Shown: positions 41,118 to 48,716 of the stretch, one piece after another
How the letters are laid out: each line of letters starts with the position of its first letter
How positions within the stretch are numbered: position 1 is the first letter of the stretch
Source of the DNA: Verrucomicrobiota bacterium
GTDB lineage: Bacteria; Verrucomicrobiota; Verrucomicrobiia; Palsa-1439
Length of the DNA: 52,117 nucleotides
Reading direction: 5' to 3'
NCBI GenBank assembly: GCA_016871575.1
Contig: VHCW01000026.1
Location: 1 to 52,117 of the forward strand
Made by a program: the position numbers and the translations under genes
Notes under the pieces: model-generated
Seen by the model: the letters and a program-made list of their open reading frames with translations, nothing else
Told to the model about the DNA's origin: nothing
Databases searched by the model: none

Positions 41118-42376
41118 AAATCCAGCAAGCCCTGTTCTCGCCCGGAAAATCCGCGTTCTTCTTCGATGACCAGCGCGCCATCAAAAGCGGCGCGACTCAC
41201 GATGGATTCACGTATCGCGGAAAACCGCGCACACCCGGTTTTCCGCGTGTCCGCATGGCCGGCGAGTGCATTTCGGTGTTGCTGCTTCTCGAGAACGGAC
41301 AAGTAGCCGTCGGCGATTGCGCGGCGGTGCAGTATTCCGGCGTTGGCGGACGCGACCCGCTGTTCTTGGCGCGCTCGTATTTGCCCTTCCTTCGCCGGCA
41401 GGTCGCGCCGTTGTTGGAAGGACGGACAGTTGAATCGTTTCGTTCCATGACCGCGTGGATGGAATCGCTCAGCTTCCGCAGCAAACGGCTGCACACGGCC
41501 ATCCGCTACGGTCTTTCCCAGGCGTTTCTTGACGCCTGCGCCCAAGCCAGTCGCCGGCTTCCCTGCGAGGTCATCGCCAAGGAGTATGGCCTGCCAGTCA
41601 TCGCCCGGCGCGTGCCCGTTTTCGGTCAGTCCGGCGACAATCGCTACGAGAACGTGGACAAGATGATTCTCAAGGAGGTTGACGCCCTGCCGCACGGGTT
41701 GATCAACAACATCACGGAGAAGCTGGGCCGACGTGGTGAAAAACTGCGCGCGTACATCCGTTGGATTCGACGGCGCATTCACGAGCTGCGCGCGCGCCCG
41801 TCCCACCGGCCTGCCTTGCACATTGACGTGTACGGCACCATCGGCGCCGCGTTCGGGGGCGATGTCGGGCGGATCGCCGATTACCTAGCTTCGCTTGAAG
41901 CGGATGCCGGTGAACTGCCGCTGTACATTGAAGGGCCGGTGGACATGGAGGAGAAACTGCGCCAAATGGAAACGCTTCTGCGAATCCGCACGCTCTTGCG
42001 GCGCAAAGGTTCCGCCGTCAAAATTGTCGCCGACGAATGGTGCAATACGCTCGACGATATCAGGGAGTTTACCGATGCCGGCGTCTGCGACATGGTTCAG
42101 ATCAAGACGCCGGATCTCGGCGGCATCCAAGACACCGTCGAAGCCGTTCTCTACTGCCGCGCCCACGGCATGGAGGCGTACCAAGGCGGCACCTGCAATG
42201 AAACCGACGTGTCCGCCCGCGCCTGTGTGCAAGCCGCGATGGCCACCCGTCCCGCACGGATCCTCGCCAAGCCGGGCATGGGCTTCGACGAAGGCTTCAG
42301 CATCATCAACAATGAGATGGAACGAACCATCGCCATCCTCAAACAGCGGAAAACAAGCACGGAGAACAACACATGA
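41114..42376 (+). CDS. mal: 3-methylaspartate ammonia-lyase
   Basis: A 420-residue enolase-superfamily lyase that removes ammonia from 3-methylaspartate to give mesaconate. The alignment register to the Clostridium tetanomorphum enzyme is such that the known residues fall at the same numbers: His194 (DALPHGLIN), metal ligands Asp238 (LHIDVYGT), Glu273 (YIEGPVDM) and Asp307 (KIVADEWCN), and catalytic Lys331 (VQIKTPDLGG). The late EAYQGGTCNETDVSARACVQ also matches. It is therefore very likely active. It overlaps both neighbours by 4 nt. Confidence 0.96.
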   Translation: MKIQQALFSPGKSAFFFDDQRAIKSGATHDGFTYRGKPRTPGFPRVRMAGECISVLLLLENGQVAVGDCAAVQYSGVGGRDPLFLARSYLPFLRRQVAPLLEGRTVESFRSMTAWMESLSFRSKRLHTAIRYGLSQAFLDACAQASRRLPCEVIAKEYGLPVIARRVPVFGQSGDNRYENVDKMILKEVDALPHGLINNITEKLGRRGEKLRAYIRWIRRRIHELRARPSHRPALHIDVYGTIGAAFGGDVGRIADYLASLEADAGELPLYIEGPVDMEEKLRQMETLLRIRTLLRRKGSAVKIVADEWCNTLDDIREFTDAGVCDMVQIKTPDLGGIQDTVEAVLYCRAHGMEAYQGGTCNETDVSARACVQAAMATRPARILAKPGMGFDEGFSIINNEMERTIAILKQRKTSTENNT

Positions 42377-43740
42377 ATCGCACCTCTGACGAGTTTCGCA
42401 TTTTGTCCGCCACCGCCATCCTTGGCTACGGCTTCCCGGAGCAGTCTTTCCAGAACGGACTTCGCAAGAAACCGCACCTGATCGCAGCCGACGCCGGTTC
42501 CACGGATCCGGGACCGTACTACCTGGGTGTCGGCAAATCGTTCACCAGCCGGACCGGAGTCAAGCGCGACCTCCGCCTGATGATTCGCGAGGGCGTGCGT
42601 CGTGGTATTCCGGTGGTCATCGGCTCCGCCGGCGGCTCGGGCGCGAGGCCGCACGTGGATTGGTGCGAGGCGATTATCCGTGAGATTGCCCGCGAGGAAA
42701 GACTCCGGTTCACACTGGGCATCATCTATTCCGACGTGCCCAAGAGCCTTGTCGGGCGCGCGCTGGCGCGAAAAGCCGTCAAGCCGTTGGCCTGCGTGCC
42801 GCGACTGACGCGGGAGGCGCTGGATGCCACGACTCATTTGGTCGCCCAGATCGGCGTGGAGCCGTTCATCCGGGCGCTTGACCGGAAATGTGACGTCATC
42901 CTGTGCGGTCGCTCCTACGACCCGGCGGTTTTCGCCGCGTTGCCCATTCGCTTGGGATACGATCCCGGCCTCGCGCTGCATTTGGGTAAGATTCTGGAGT
43001 GCGCCGCCATCGCCGCCACGCCGGGTTCCGGAGCGGACTGCGCTTTCGGCACGTTGAAGAAGGACTCCTTCATTGTGGAGGCGCTCTCCGATGTGCGACG
43101 GTTCACGCCGCAATCCACCGCAGCCCACACGCTTTACGAGAAATCGGACCCAGTCCATCTGCCCGGTCCGGGCGGGGAAATTGATCTGACCCAGTGCTCG
43201 TTCACCGATATCGGGGGCGGTCGCGTGGAAGTGCGCGGCAGTCGTTTCGTGCCAACCCGGAAGAACTGGGTCAAAATCGAAGGCGCACGGCCGGTCGGCT
43301 TTCGGTCTGTCAGCATCGCCGGTATTCGGGATCCCATGATGATTCGCCAGATCGATTCGATCATCGAGGCGGTTCAGCGGCAAGTGAAGAGTCTGCTTCG
43401 ACGGGAACGGCTCCGGGGCGAGGTGTTCTTTCACGTTTATGGTCGCGACGGCGTGATGGGCCGGATGGAGCCGGTAAAGAAAACGCGAAGCCACGAGCTG
43501 TGTATGTTGCTCGATGCCGTGGGCGAGACCGAGGAGGCGGCCGAGACGCTGCTTTCGCTCACGCGTTCGACGCTGTTGCACTACGGTTATCCCGGCCGCG
43601 TCGCGACGGCGGGCAATTTGGCGTTTCCGTTTTCGCCATCGGATGCAACAATGGGCGTGGTGTATGAGTTTTCCGTGTATCACCTGCTGGAGTTGGATGA
43701 GCGCCGGTTATTTCCGGTGTATGTTCGCAACATATCGTAG
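42373..43740 (+). CDS. AtuA family (DUF1446) protein of the glutamate operon
   Basis: A 455-residue protein of the acyclic terpene utilisation AtuA/DUF1446 family. Recognisable parts are ILSATAILGYGFPEQSFQNG, LIAADAGSTDPGPYYLGVGK, PVVIGSAGGSGARPHVDWCE, CDVILCGRSYDPAVFAALPI, SDPVHLPGPGGEIDLTQCSF and FRSVSIAGIRDPMMIRQIDS. AtuA is needed for citronellol/geranyl breakdown but its chemistry has not been shown; related proteins occur near glutamate mutase genes in other bacteria. Its presence with DUF4387 suggests a two-subunit enzyme or carrier acting on a pathway acid or CoA ester. No cofactor motif is decisive. Confidence 0.88.
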   Translation: MNRTSDEFRILSATAILGYGFPEQSFQNGLRKKPHLIAADAGSTDPGPYYLGVGKSFTSRTGVKRDLRLMIREGVRRGIPVVIGSAGGSGARPHVDWCEAIIREIAREERLRFTLGIIYSDVPKSLVGRALARKAVKPLACVPRLTREALDATTHLVAQIGVEPFIRALDRKCDVILCGRSYDPAVFAALPIRLGYDPGLALHLGKILECAAIAATPGSGADCAFGTLKKDSFIVEALSDVRRFTPQSTAAHTLYEKSDPVHLPGPGGEIDLTQCSFTDIGGGRVEVRGSRFVPTRKNWVKIEGARPVGFRSVSIAGIRDPMMIRQIDSIIEAVQRQVKSLLRRERLRGEVFFHVYGRDGVMGRMEPVKKTRSHELCMLLDAVGETEEAAETLLSLTRSTLLHYGYPGRVATAGNLAFPFSPSDATMGVVYEFSVYHLLELDERRLFPVYVRNIS

Positions 43741-43753
43741 AGAAGGATTCGAC

Positions 43754-44065
43754 ATGAAGAAAAACATATTGAAAGTGGCACGGGTGATCCGGTCGAAGAA
43801 CGCCGGTCCCTACGAGCTGACGCTGGACATCATGTTCAAGAGGCCGCGCGATTTCGAGATGTTCCGGAAGCGCCGGCTGATCACAGGGGCGAAGATTGCG
43901 CGCCTGTACGGCGTTCCCGTTTCGCATATTCTGAAAGTGGTCTGGTTTGAACCGAGTCATGCGGTGAAAATCACGATGAAACGCTGGATCCCATCGGGTG
44001 CAACGGGCGAGTCGGATGTCTATGGCGCCCAACAACACGCCCCGCTGTTGAACCTCTCGTTTTGA
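43754..44065 (+). CDS. DUF4387 family small protein
   Basis: A 103-residue protein wholly covered by DUF4387: LKVARVIRSKNAGPYELTLD, IMFKRPRDFEMFRKRRLITG, AKIARLYGVPVSHILKVVWF and EPSHAVKITMKRW. DUF4387 genes commonly follow AtuA/DUF1446 genes, or are fused to them, so the two probably form a complex. It follows AtuA by 13 nt, with AGAAGGA as Shine-Dalgarno. Function is unknown. Confidence 0.88.
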   Translation: MKKNILKVARVIRSKNAGPYELTLDIMFKRPRDFEMFRKRRLITGAKIARLYGVPVSHILKVVWFEPSHAVKITMKRWIPSGATGESDVYGAQQHAPLLNLSF

Positions 44066-44076
44066 GGAGATGCGCA

Positions 44077-45024
44077 ATGAACACACGGTTTCCCGGCCAA
44101 AATGAGACTTTGATCTACGCAGCCTATTACGCGCCGCGCGGCCGCCAACGGCTCTATCGCGTGGCCGCACAGCTTTCGCAGCGGTATCTCTCACCCGGCG
44201 ATTTGCTCATCGGCATCATCGGCGCCGAAGGATCGGGGAAATCCACGCTCATCCGTGGGCTTTTCCCGGGCTTGGAACTCACCAATGACGATGATGGCGT
44301 CAATGTCACCCCTGCCCCACTCCACTCGTTTTCGCCGGAGGATCATTTTTCCGGGCACACCTTCCACATTGATATCCGCTACGAACTGGCCTTCAAACAG
44401 AAGCATCAACTCGTGTCGCTCATCAAACAGGCAGTCGCCCATGGCCGGCGCGTGGTGGTCGAGCACTTCGATCTCATCTACGACGCGCTCGGCTACAATG
44501 CCCAGGTCATTTTCGGCATCGGCGAGGAAATCATCGTGGTGAGACCTTCCGTGTTCGGCCCGTTTCCCGCCAACATCAAGTCGGTGGTGGACAAAACCAT
44601 CAAGTTCCGCCTGATGGCACACTCGGGGGAAGACATTACCTCCATGATTCTGGCGCGCGATTACGGTTACAGACCTTCCGCGGCTCATTCCGACGTGAAA
44701 CACGGCTTCGTAATCGGTTTTCCCGAAACACCGGACATCAACTTGGACGAGTTGGAGGCCAAGATCAAAGCGGTCATTGCCCAAGACGTGCCCATCTGCA
44801 TTGCCGGCGAAGATCGCATCCGCATCGGCGATCAAACCATTGATTGCACCGGAACGCGGACTCACGTGAAGTCGTCCGGTCAAATCGAGAATTTCCGCCT
44901 CCTCAAGGACTACCGGCACAACCTCATCACCGGCGAATACATGCTCGTGGGGATCGTGGGACGCAAGGAAATCATCGGGTTCGAAAGCATCAACGAATTC
45001 AAAGAATTCAACCAACAGGAGTGA
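44077..45024 (+). CDS. P-loop NTPase with C-terminal segment reminiscent of AlaRS editing domain
   Basis: A 315-residue cytoplasmic protein with two parts. Residues 44-170 are a P-loop NTPase: Walker A IIGAEGSGKSTL (Gly49-Thr57) and a likely Walker B GRRVVVEHFDLIYD in which Glu129 and Asp132 follow the strand. Residues 175-275 contain RLMAHSGEDITSMILARDYG, RPSAAHSDVKHGFVIGF and DCTGTRTHVKSSGQI. The histidines His204 and His209, with Cys257 and His263, recall the zinc-binding HxxxH and CxxxH of the alanyl-tRNA synthetase second additional domain, though spacing differs. Similar proteins appear in glutamate-fermentation operons of other bacteria, in my recollection. An energy-dependent chaperone or cofactor loader for AtuA/DUF4387 or the mutase is possible. 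GAGGAG stands 8 nt before the ATG. Confidence 0.8.
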   Translation: MNTRFPGQNETLIYAAYYAPRGRQRLYRVAAQLSQRYLSPGDLLIGIIGAEGSGKSTLIRGLFPGLELTNDDDGVNVTPAPLHSFSPEDHFSGHTFHIDIRYELAFKQKHQLVSLIKQAVAHGRRVVVEHFDLIYDALGYNAQVIFGIGEEIIVVRPSVFGPFPANIKSVVDKTIKFRLMAHSGEDITSMILARDYGYRPSAAHSDVKHGFVIGFPETPDINLDELEAKIKAVIAQDVPICIAGEDRIRIGDQTIDCTGTRTHVKSSGQIENFRLLKDYRHNLITGEYMLVGIVGRKEIIGFESINEFKEFNQQE

Positions 45025-45026
45025 GC

Positions 45027-46628
45027 ATGCCAAGTTTCAAATACGTTCCGATGTTCCCGACGGGGAAAGACACCGCTCGATACCGCCGGTTGGACGGCGA
45101 ATTTGTCGCCGTGCGGCGCGAGAGCGGACGGACCGTGCTCCGCGTCTCTCCCCGCGCCTTGTCCATGCTGGCAGAGACTGCTTTCCACGATGCCGCATTC
45201 TATTTTCGCGCGCGCCACTTGGAACAGTTGGCCGCCGTCGCCGCCGACCGTCGGGCGTCCGACAATGACCGGTTTGTCGCGTATTCGTTGCTGCAGAATG
45301 CTGTGATCGCCGGCGATGGCATCCTGCCGGTCTGCCAGGACACGGGCACTGCCACGGTCGTCGCCGCGCGCGGCTACAACGTCGTCACTGCCGGTAACGA
45401 TGCTGCCTGGTTGAGCCGCGGGGTTCGAGCAGCCTACACCCGTTACAACCTGCGCGCCTCCCAGTTGGCGCCGCTGGGGATGTTGGAGGAATGCAACACC
45501 GGCGACAATCTTCCCGCCCAGATTGACATTCAGGCCGTGCCGGGAAGCGAGTACCGATTCCTCTTCATCGCCAAGGGCGGCGGCTCATCGAACAAGACGA
45601 TGTTGTTTCAGGAGAGCAAAGCCCTGCTCGCCAGCGAAGATCGCCTGCTTGCCTTCCTCGAAGAAAAAATCCGAACCATCGGCGTCGCCGCCTGTCCGCC
45701 GTATCACCTGGCCGTTGTCATCGGCGGCACATCGCCCGAAACGACGCTCAAGACTGTCAAGCTTGCCAGCGCCGGCGGCCTGGACACACTGACGACTCGG
45801 CCCACAGGACGCCCCCAAGCTTACCGCGATATTCCTTGGGAAAAGAAAATCCTCGCTGTGACGCGCAAGCTGGGGTTGGGCGCACAGTTTGGCGGCCGGC
45901 ATTTTGCGCTGGATGTGCGGGTCATCCGAATGCCGCGTCACGCCGGCTCCTTGCCGGTGGGGATCGGCGTCAGTTGCAACGCGCACCGCAACATCTCCGG
46001 AACAATCAACCGGCACGGCGTCTTTTTGGAACAACTGGAGACGCGACCAGATCGTTTTCTGCTTGGCCTGCCGGTCCCGGATACGACTGTTGGCGTCCCG
46101 GTGAATTTGGATCAGCCGATGGACCGGATCGCTTCTGAACTGGCACGCTATGCTGTGGGCACGCGACTGAGTTTGAGCGGCACGCTCATCGTCGCGCGCG
46201 ACGTGGCGCACGCGCGGCTCCATCAACGCCTCCGCAAGGGAAAACCCTTGCCGGAGTATTTTCTCAAGCACGCTATTTATTATGCCGGGCCGGCGCGCAC
46301 TCCGAAAGGGTTGCCCAGCGGCAGTTTCGGGCCGACCACTGCGCAGCGCATGGATTCCTACGTGGCCGATTTCATGAAACACGGCGCTTCTCGCATCATG
46401 CTTGCCAAGGGCAACCGCAGTCCCGCCGTGGCGGAAGCCTGCCGCCAACACAACGGATTTTACCTGGGAACAATCGGCGGCGCTGCCGCGCTCGTGGCCA
46501 GCCGTCACATTGTCTCGTCCGAGATGGTGGATTTCCCTGATCTCGGCATGGAAGCCGTCCGCCAACTATGTGTTCGCAATCTTCCCGCCTTCCTGCTGGG
46601 CGACAACCGTGGACGGACGTTGTACTGA
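45027..46628 (+). CDS. Class I fumarate hydratase family protein, probable mesaconase
   Basis: A 533-residue [4Fe-4S] hydro-lyase of the FumA type (alpha and beta parts fused). Cluster ligands appear to be Cys103 (GILPVCQDTGTATV), Cys223 (IGVAACPPYH) and Cys317 (GIGVSCNAHRN). Other marks are LEECNTGDNLPAQIDIQAVP, IAKGGGSSNKTML and, in the beta part, YYAGPARTPKGLPSGSFGPT, TTAQRMDSYVADF and MLAKGNRSPAVAEACRQHNG. Class I fumarases of such operons hydrate mesaconate to (S)-citramalate, the step after methylaspartate ammonia-lyase; fumarase activity is equally possible from sequence alone. Two nt separate it from the P-loop gene. It ends the operon, tail-to-tail with the peroxiredoxin gene 13 nt away. 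Confidence 0.9.
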   Translation: MPSFKYVPMFPTGKDTARYRRLDGEFVAVRRESGRTVLRVSPRALSMLAETAFHDAAFYFRARHLEQLAAVAADRRASDNDRFVAYSLLQNAVIAGDGILPVCQDTGTATVVAARGYNVVTAGNDAAWLSRGVRAAYTRYNLRASQLAPLGMLEECNTGDNLPAQIDIQAVPGSEYRFLFIAKGGGSSNKTMLFQESKALLASEDRLLAFLEEKIRTIGVAACPPYHLAVVIGGTSPETTLKTVKLASAGGLDTLTTRPTGRPQAYRDIPWEKKILAVTRKLGLGAQFGGRHFALDVRVIRMPRHAGSLPVGIGVSCNAHRNISGTINRHGVFLEQLETRPDRFLLGLPVPDTTVGVPVNLDQPMDRIASELARYAVGTRLSLSGTLIVARDVAHARLHQRLRKGKPLPEYFLKHAIYYAGPARTPKGLPSGSFGPTTAQRMDSYVADFMKHGASRIMLAKGNRSPAVAEACRQHNGFYLGTIGGAAALVASRHIVSSEMVDFPDLGMEAVRQLCVRNLPAFLLGDNRGRTLY

Positions 46629-46641
46629 CAGGGATCGTCGT

Positions 46642-47160
46642 TTATCTGCCGAGTTCACTCAACGCCTGGCGCAATTCGGCGCTGTGCCCGGCGGGACTGA
46701 CCTTCGGAAAGACACGCGCGATCCTGCCGTCCTTGCCGATGATGAACGTGACGCGCGACGGCACAAGGCTGCGCGGACCGGCTGCGCCGTAGGCGGTCGC
46801 AATCTTCTTGTCGGTGTCAGCGAGCAACACGAACGGCAGTTTGTATTTGGCGATGAATTTCTTGTGTGACTCCACCGTGTCGAAGCTGACGCCAAACACC
46901 GTGGCACTCAGTCCCTTGAACTCGCCGAAGGAATCACGGATGCCGCATGCTTCCTTGGTGCAGCCCGGCGTGTCGTCCTTCGGGTAGAAGTAAAGAACGA
47001 TCGGGCCTTTGCCGATGTGCTCTTGCAAGCGCACCAGGGAACCGTCGCTGGCTGCCACGGTGAAATCCGGGGCGACATCGCCGACTTTGAGCAGTCCTGC
47101 CTTGGATGAGAATGGGAACATGAGCAAGCCTCCGAGCGCGACTACGGTGATTGTTTTCAC
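46642..47160 (-). CDS. Secreted thioredoxin-dependent peroxiredoxin (Bcp/PrxQ type)
   Basis: A 172-residue peroxiredoxin that reduces peroxides. It starts with a signal peptide (VKTITVVALGGLLMFPFSSKA read with Met at the GTG), then VGDVAPDFTVAASDGSLVRL, and the active site YFYPKDDTPGCTKEACGIRD with peroxidatic Cys67 and resolving Cys72 five residues on, as in PrxQ. The later FVLLADTDKKIATAYGA and RVTFIIGKDGRIARVF are typical. The start is GTG at 47160, which gives the signal peptide and lies 6 nt after a TATATT box. An exported Bcp is unusual but has been seen in this phylum. Confidence 0.9.
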   Translation of the reverse strand: MKTITVVALGGLLMFPFSSKAGLLKVGDVAPDFTVAASDGSLVRLQEHIGKGPIVLYFYPKDDTPGCTKEACGIRDSFGEFKGLSATVFGVSFDTVESHKKFIAKYKLPFVLLADTDKKIATAYGAAGPRSLVPSRVTFIIGKDGRIARVFPKVSPAGHSAELRQALSELGR

Positions 47161-47166
47161 GAGGGC

Positions 47167-47194
47167 AATATAACCGGCTCCTGCCGTGGCGCAA
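47167..47194 (-). promoter_or_regulatory. Promoter of the peroxiredoxin gene
   Basis: On the - strand TTGCGC (47194-47189), a 16-nt spacer and TATATT (47172-47167) are followed by 6 nt and a GTG start. A leaderless mRNA with a GTG start is predicted. Confidence 0.55.
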
Positions 47195-47242
47195 CTCCAC
47201 GGCGGTTGTCGCAGCGTCTGTCACCCGTTGGCGACGCTTCGC

Positions 47243-48598
47243 TCAGACCTCTGTCCACTTGCCGGGGACTGGGGCGGGATAACGGCCTTCCGCGTCGGGC
47301 TTCACCGGCGGCGGACTGGCGTCGGTCATCGTGTCAATGTAGTCGCAGAAGAAGAACTTCGACTTCATCATTTCGTCCCACGTGACAATCCTGCCGCAGT
47401 GCACGGCGGCGCGGCCCATGATGGAAGCGAGGTTCGCCAGGCCGGCGCGCTCGGCTTCGTTGTGCGGTTTGTCCTTGCGAATGGCGTCGAGCAGCACGTC
47501 CCACTCGGCCTGGTGCGGGGCGACCTGTTCCTTTTCCGGTTTCCAGACGATGTTCTCCGGGTCAATCCGTTGGTCCTTGTAAATATGGACTGTCGGCGCG
47601 TGGATGTTGCCGGAGAACTGGCCGGCGCACTTGGTGCCGTGGGCGAACGTGGCGAATTCATTGTAGCAATTAGCAAGGAACCGGCCGTTGACCGTCGCCT
47701 TGGCGCCGTCGGCAAAGGTGTATTCCATGGCGTAGGTGTCGAAGTTCTGGCTGCAATCGGTGCTGCCGGCGAAGCGTCCGCCGAGGCCGTGCGCCGAGAT
47801 GGGCCACGCGTCCTTCAACCAGCAACACTCGTCCACCAAGTGAATCATGTTGTCCATCCACGTGCCGGCGGACCCCCACAACACCGACATCGGGCTGCGC
47901 ACCTGCGCCAACAACTCGCTGTCAACGCCTTTGCGCGGCCCCATCGGGCGGCCGCCCTGCATCCGATACGCGCGCATGAACTGAATCGGTCCCAGCGCTC
48001 CTTCCTTGACCTTCTGGATGAACGCCTGGCGGGAAGTGGAGTGACGGCACTGGAGACCGGCGGCGATCTTGAGGTTTTTCTTCTTGGCATCTTCACCGGC
48101 GCGGATGATGCGATGCGAGCCGCCGGGGTCGGACGCCAGCGATTTCTCCATGAACACGTGCACGCCCTTCTTGATGGCGTATTCGAGATGCGTCGGGCGG
48201 AACGCCGACCGCGTGGTGAGCGATGCGATGTCGCCGGGCCGCAGGCAATCAATCGCCTTCTTGTAGCCGTCGAACCCGATGAACTTCCGTTCGGGCGGCA
48301 CATCCATCTTGGCGGCGTATTGCTCGGAGAGCGCCTTGAACGAGCGTTGCAGCTTGTCCTCGAACACGTCGGCCATGGCGACGAGTTTGACCGGGCCGTT
48401 GGGCGATTCAAACGCGTTGACGATCGCGCCGGTGCCGCGCGGGCCGCAGCCGCAGATTGCGAGGCGGATGGTGTTGTCCTCGGCGGCGTGGACGTGCGGC
48501 AGCGTGATGCCGGCGAGCGCGGAGCCGGCGATGACTTTGCCGGTCAATTCGAGGAACTCACGACGAGAAGTGGTGGGGACTTGCTTGTTGTTGTTCAT
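47243..48598 (-). CDS. Tat-exported Gfo/Idh/MocA family oxidoreductase
   Basis: A 451-residue periplasmic NAD(P)-dependent oxidoreductase. The Tat signal is TSRREFLELTGKVIAGSALA. The dinucleotide loop is LAICGCGPRGTGAIVNAF. The catalytic region has KGVHVFMEKSLASDPGG, where the Lys of EKS is the usual family lysine, and KIAAGLQCRHSTSRQAF. The C-terminal domain shows TWMDNMIHLVDECCWLKDAW and MEYTFADGAKATVNGRF. It ends with a family-typical extension (FFFCDYIDTMTDASPPPVKP). Such Tat-exported members bind NADP tightly and act on sugars. The AAAGGAAT upstream can serve as Shine-Dalgarno. Substrate is unknown. Confidence 0.92.
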   Translation of the reverse strand: MNNNKQVPTTSRREFLELTGKVIAGSALAGITLPHVHAAEDNTIRLAICGCGPRGTGAIVNAFESPNGPVKLVAMADVFEDKLQRSFKALSEQYAAKMDVPPERKFIGFDGYKKAIDCLRPGDIASLTTRSAFRPTHLEYAIKKGVHVFMEKSLASDPGGSHRIIRAGEDAKKKNLKIAAGLQCRHSTSRQAFIQKVKEGALGPIQFMRAYRMQGGRPMGPRKGVDSELLAQVRSPMSVLWGSAGTWMDNMIHLVDECCWLKDAWPISAHGLGGRFAGSTDCSQNFDTYAMEYTFADGAKATVNGRFLANCYNEFATFAHGTKCAGQFSGNIHAPTVHIYKDQRIDPENIVWKPEKEQVAPHQAEWDVLLDAIRKDKPHNEAERAGLANLASIMGRAAVHCGRIVTWDEMMKSKFFFCDYIDTMTDASPPPVKPDAEGRYPAPVPGKWTEV

Positions 48599-48648
48599 GG
48601 CGGATTCCTTTCGTGGTGCGGAGTATTACACAGAGTCGTCCGAAGTGT

Positions 48649-48716
48649 AAAGTAGTCATCACGCTCCGCGTGATGAGTTGCGGCACGATCCTCACGCGGA
48701 GCGTGAGGACTACTTT
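48649..48716. repeat. Paired palindromic repeat supplying a sulfatase stop codon
   Basis: Outer arms AAAGTAGTC (48649-48657) and GACTACTTT (48708-48716) enclose two hairpins: TCATCACGC/GCGTGATGA (48656-48664, 48668-48676) and TCCTCACGC/GCGTGAGGA (48689-48697, 48701-48709). The right end overlaps the last codons of the sulfatase gene, and its TAG stop (48712-48710 on the - strand) lies in the element. Confidence 0.9.

Noticed and set aside
44020-44050. SGAT in the DUF4387 protein as an ApbE flavinylation site
   Set aside because: The sequence is RWIPSGATGE; the aspartate three residues before the Ser-Gly-Ala-Thr core is absent, the protein has no export signal, and ApbE is 40 kb away.
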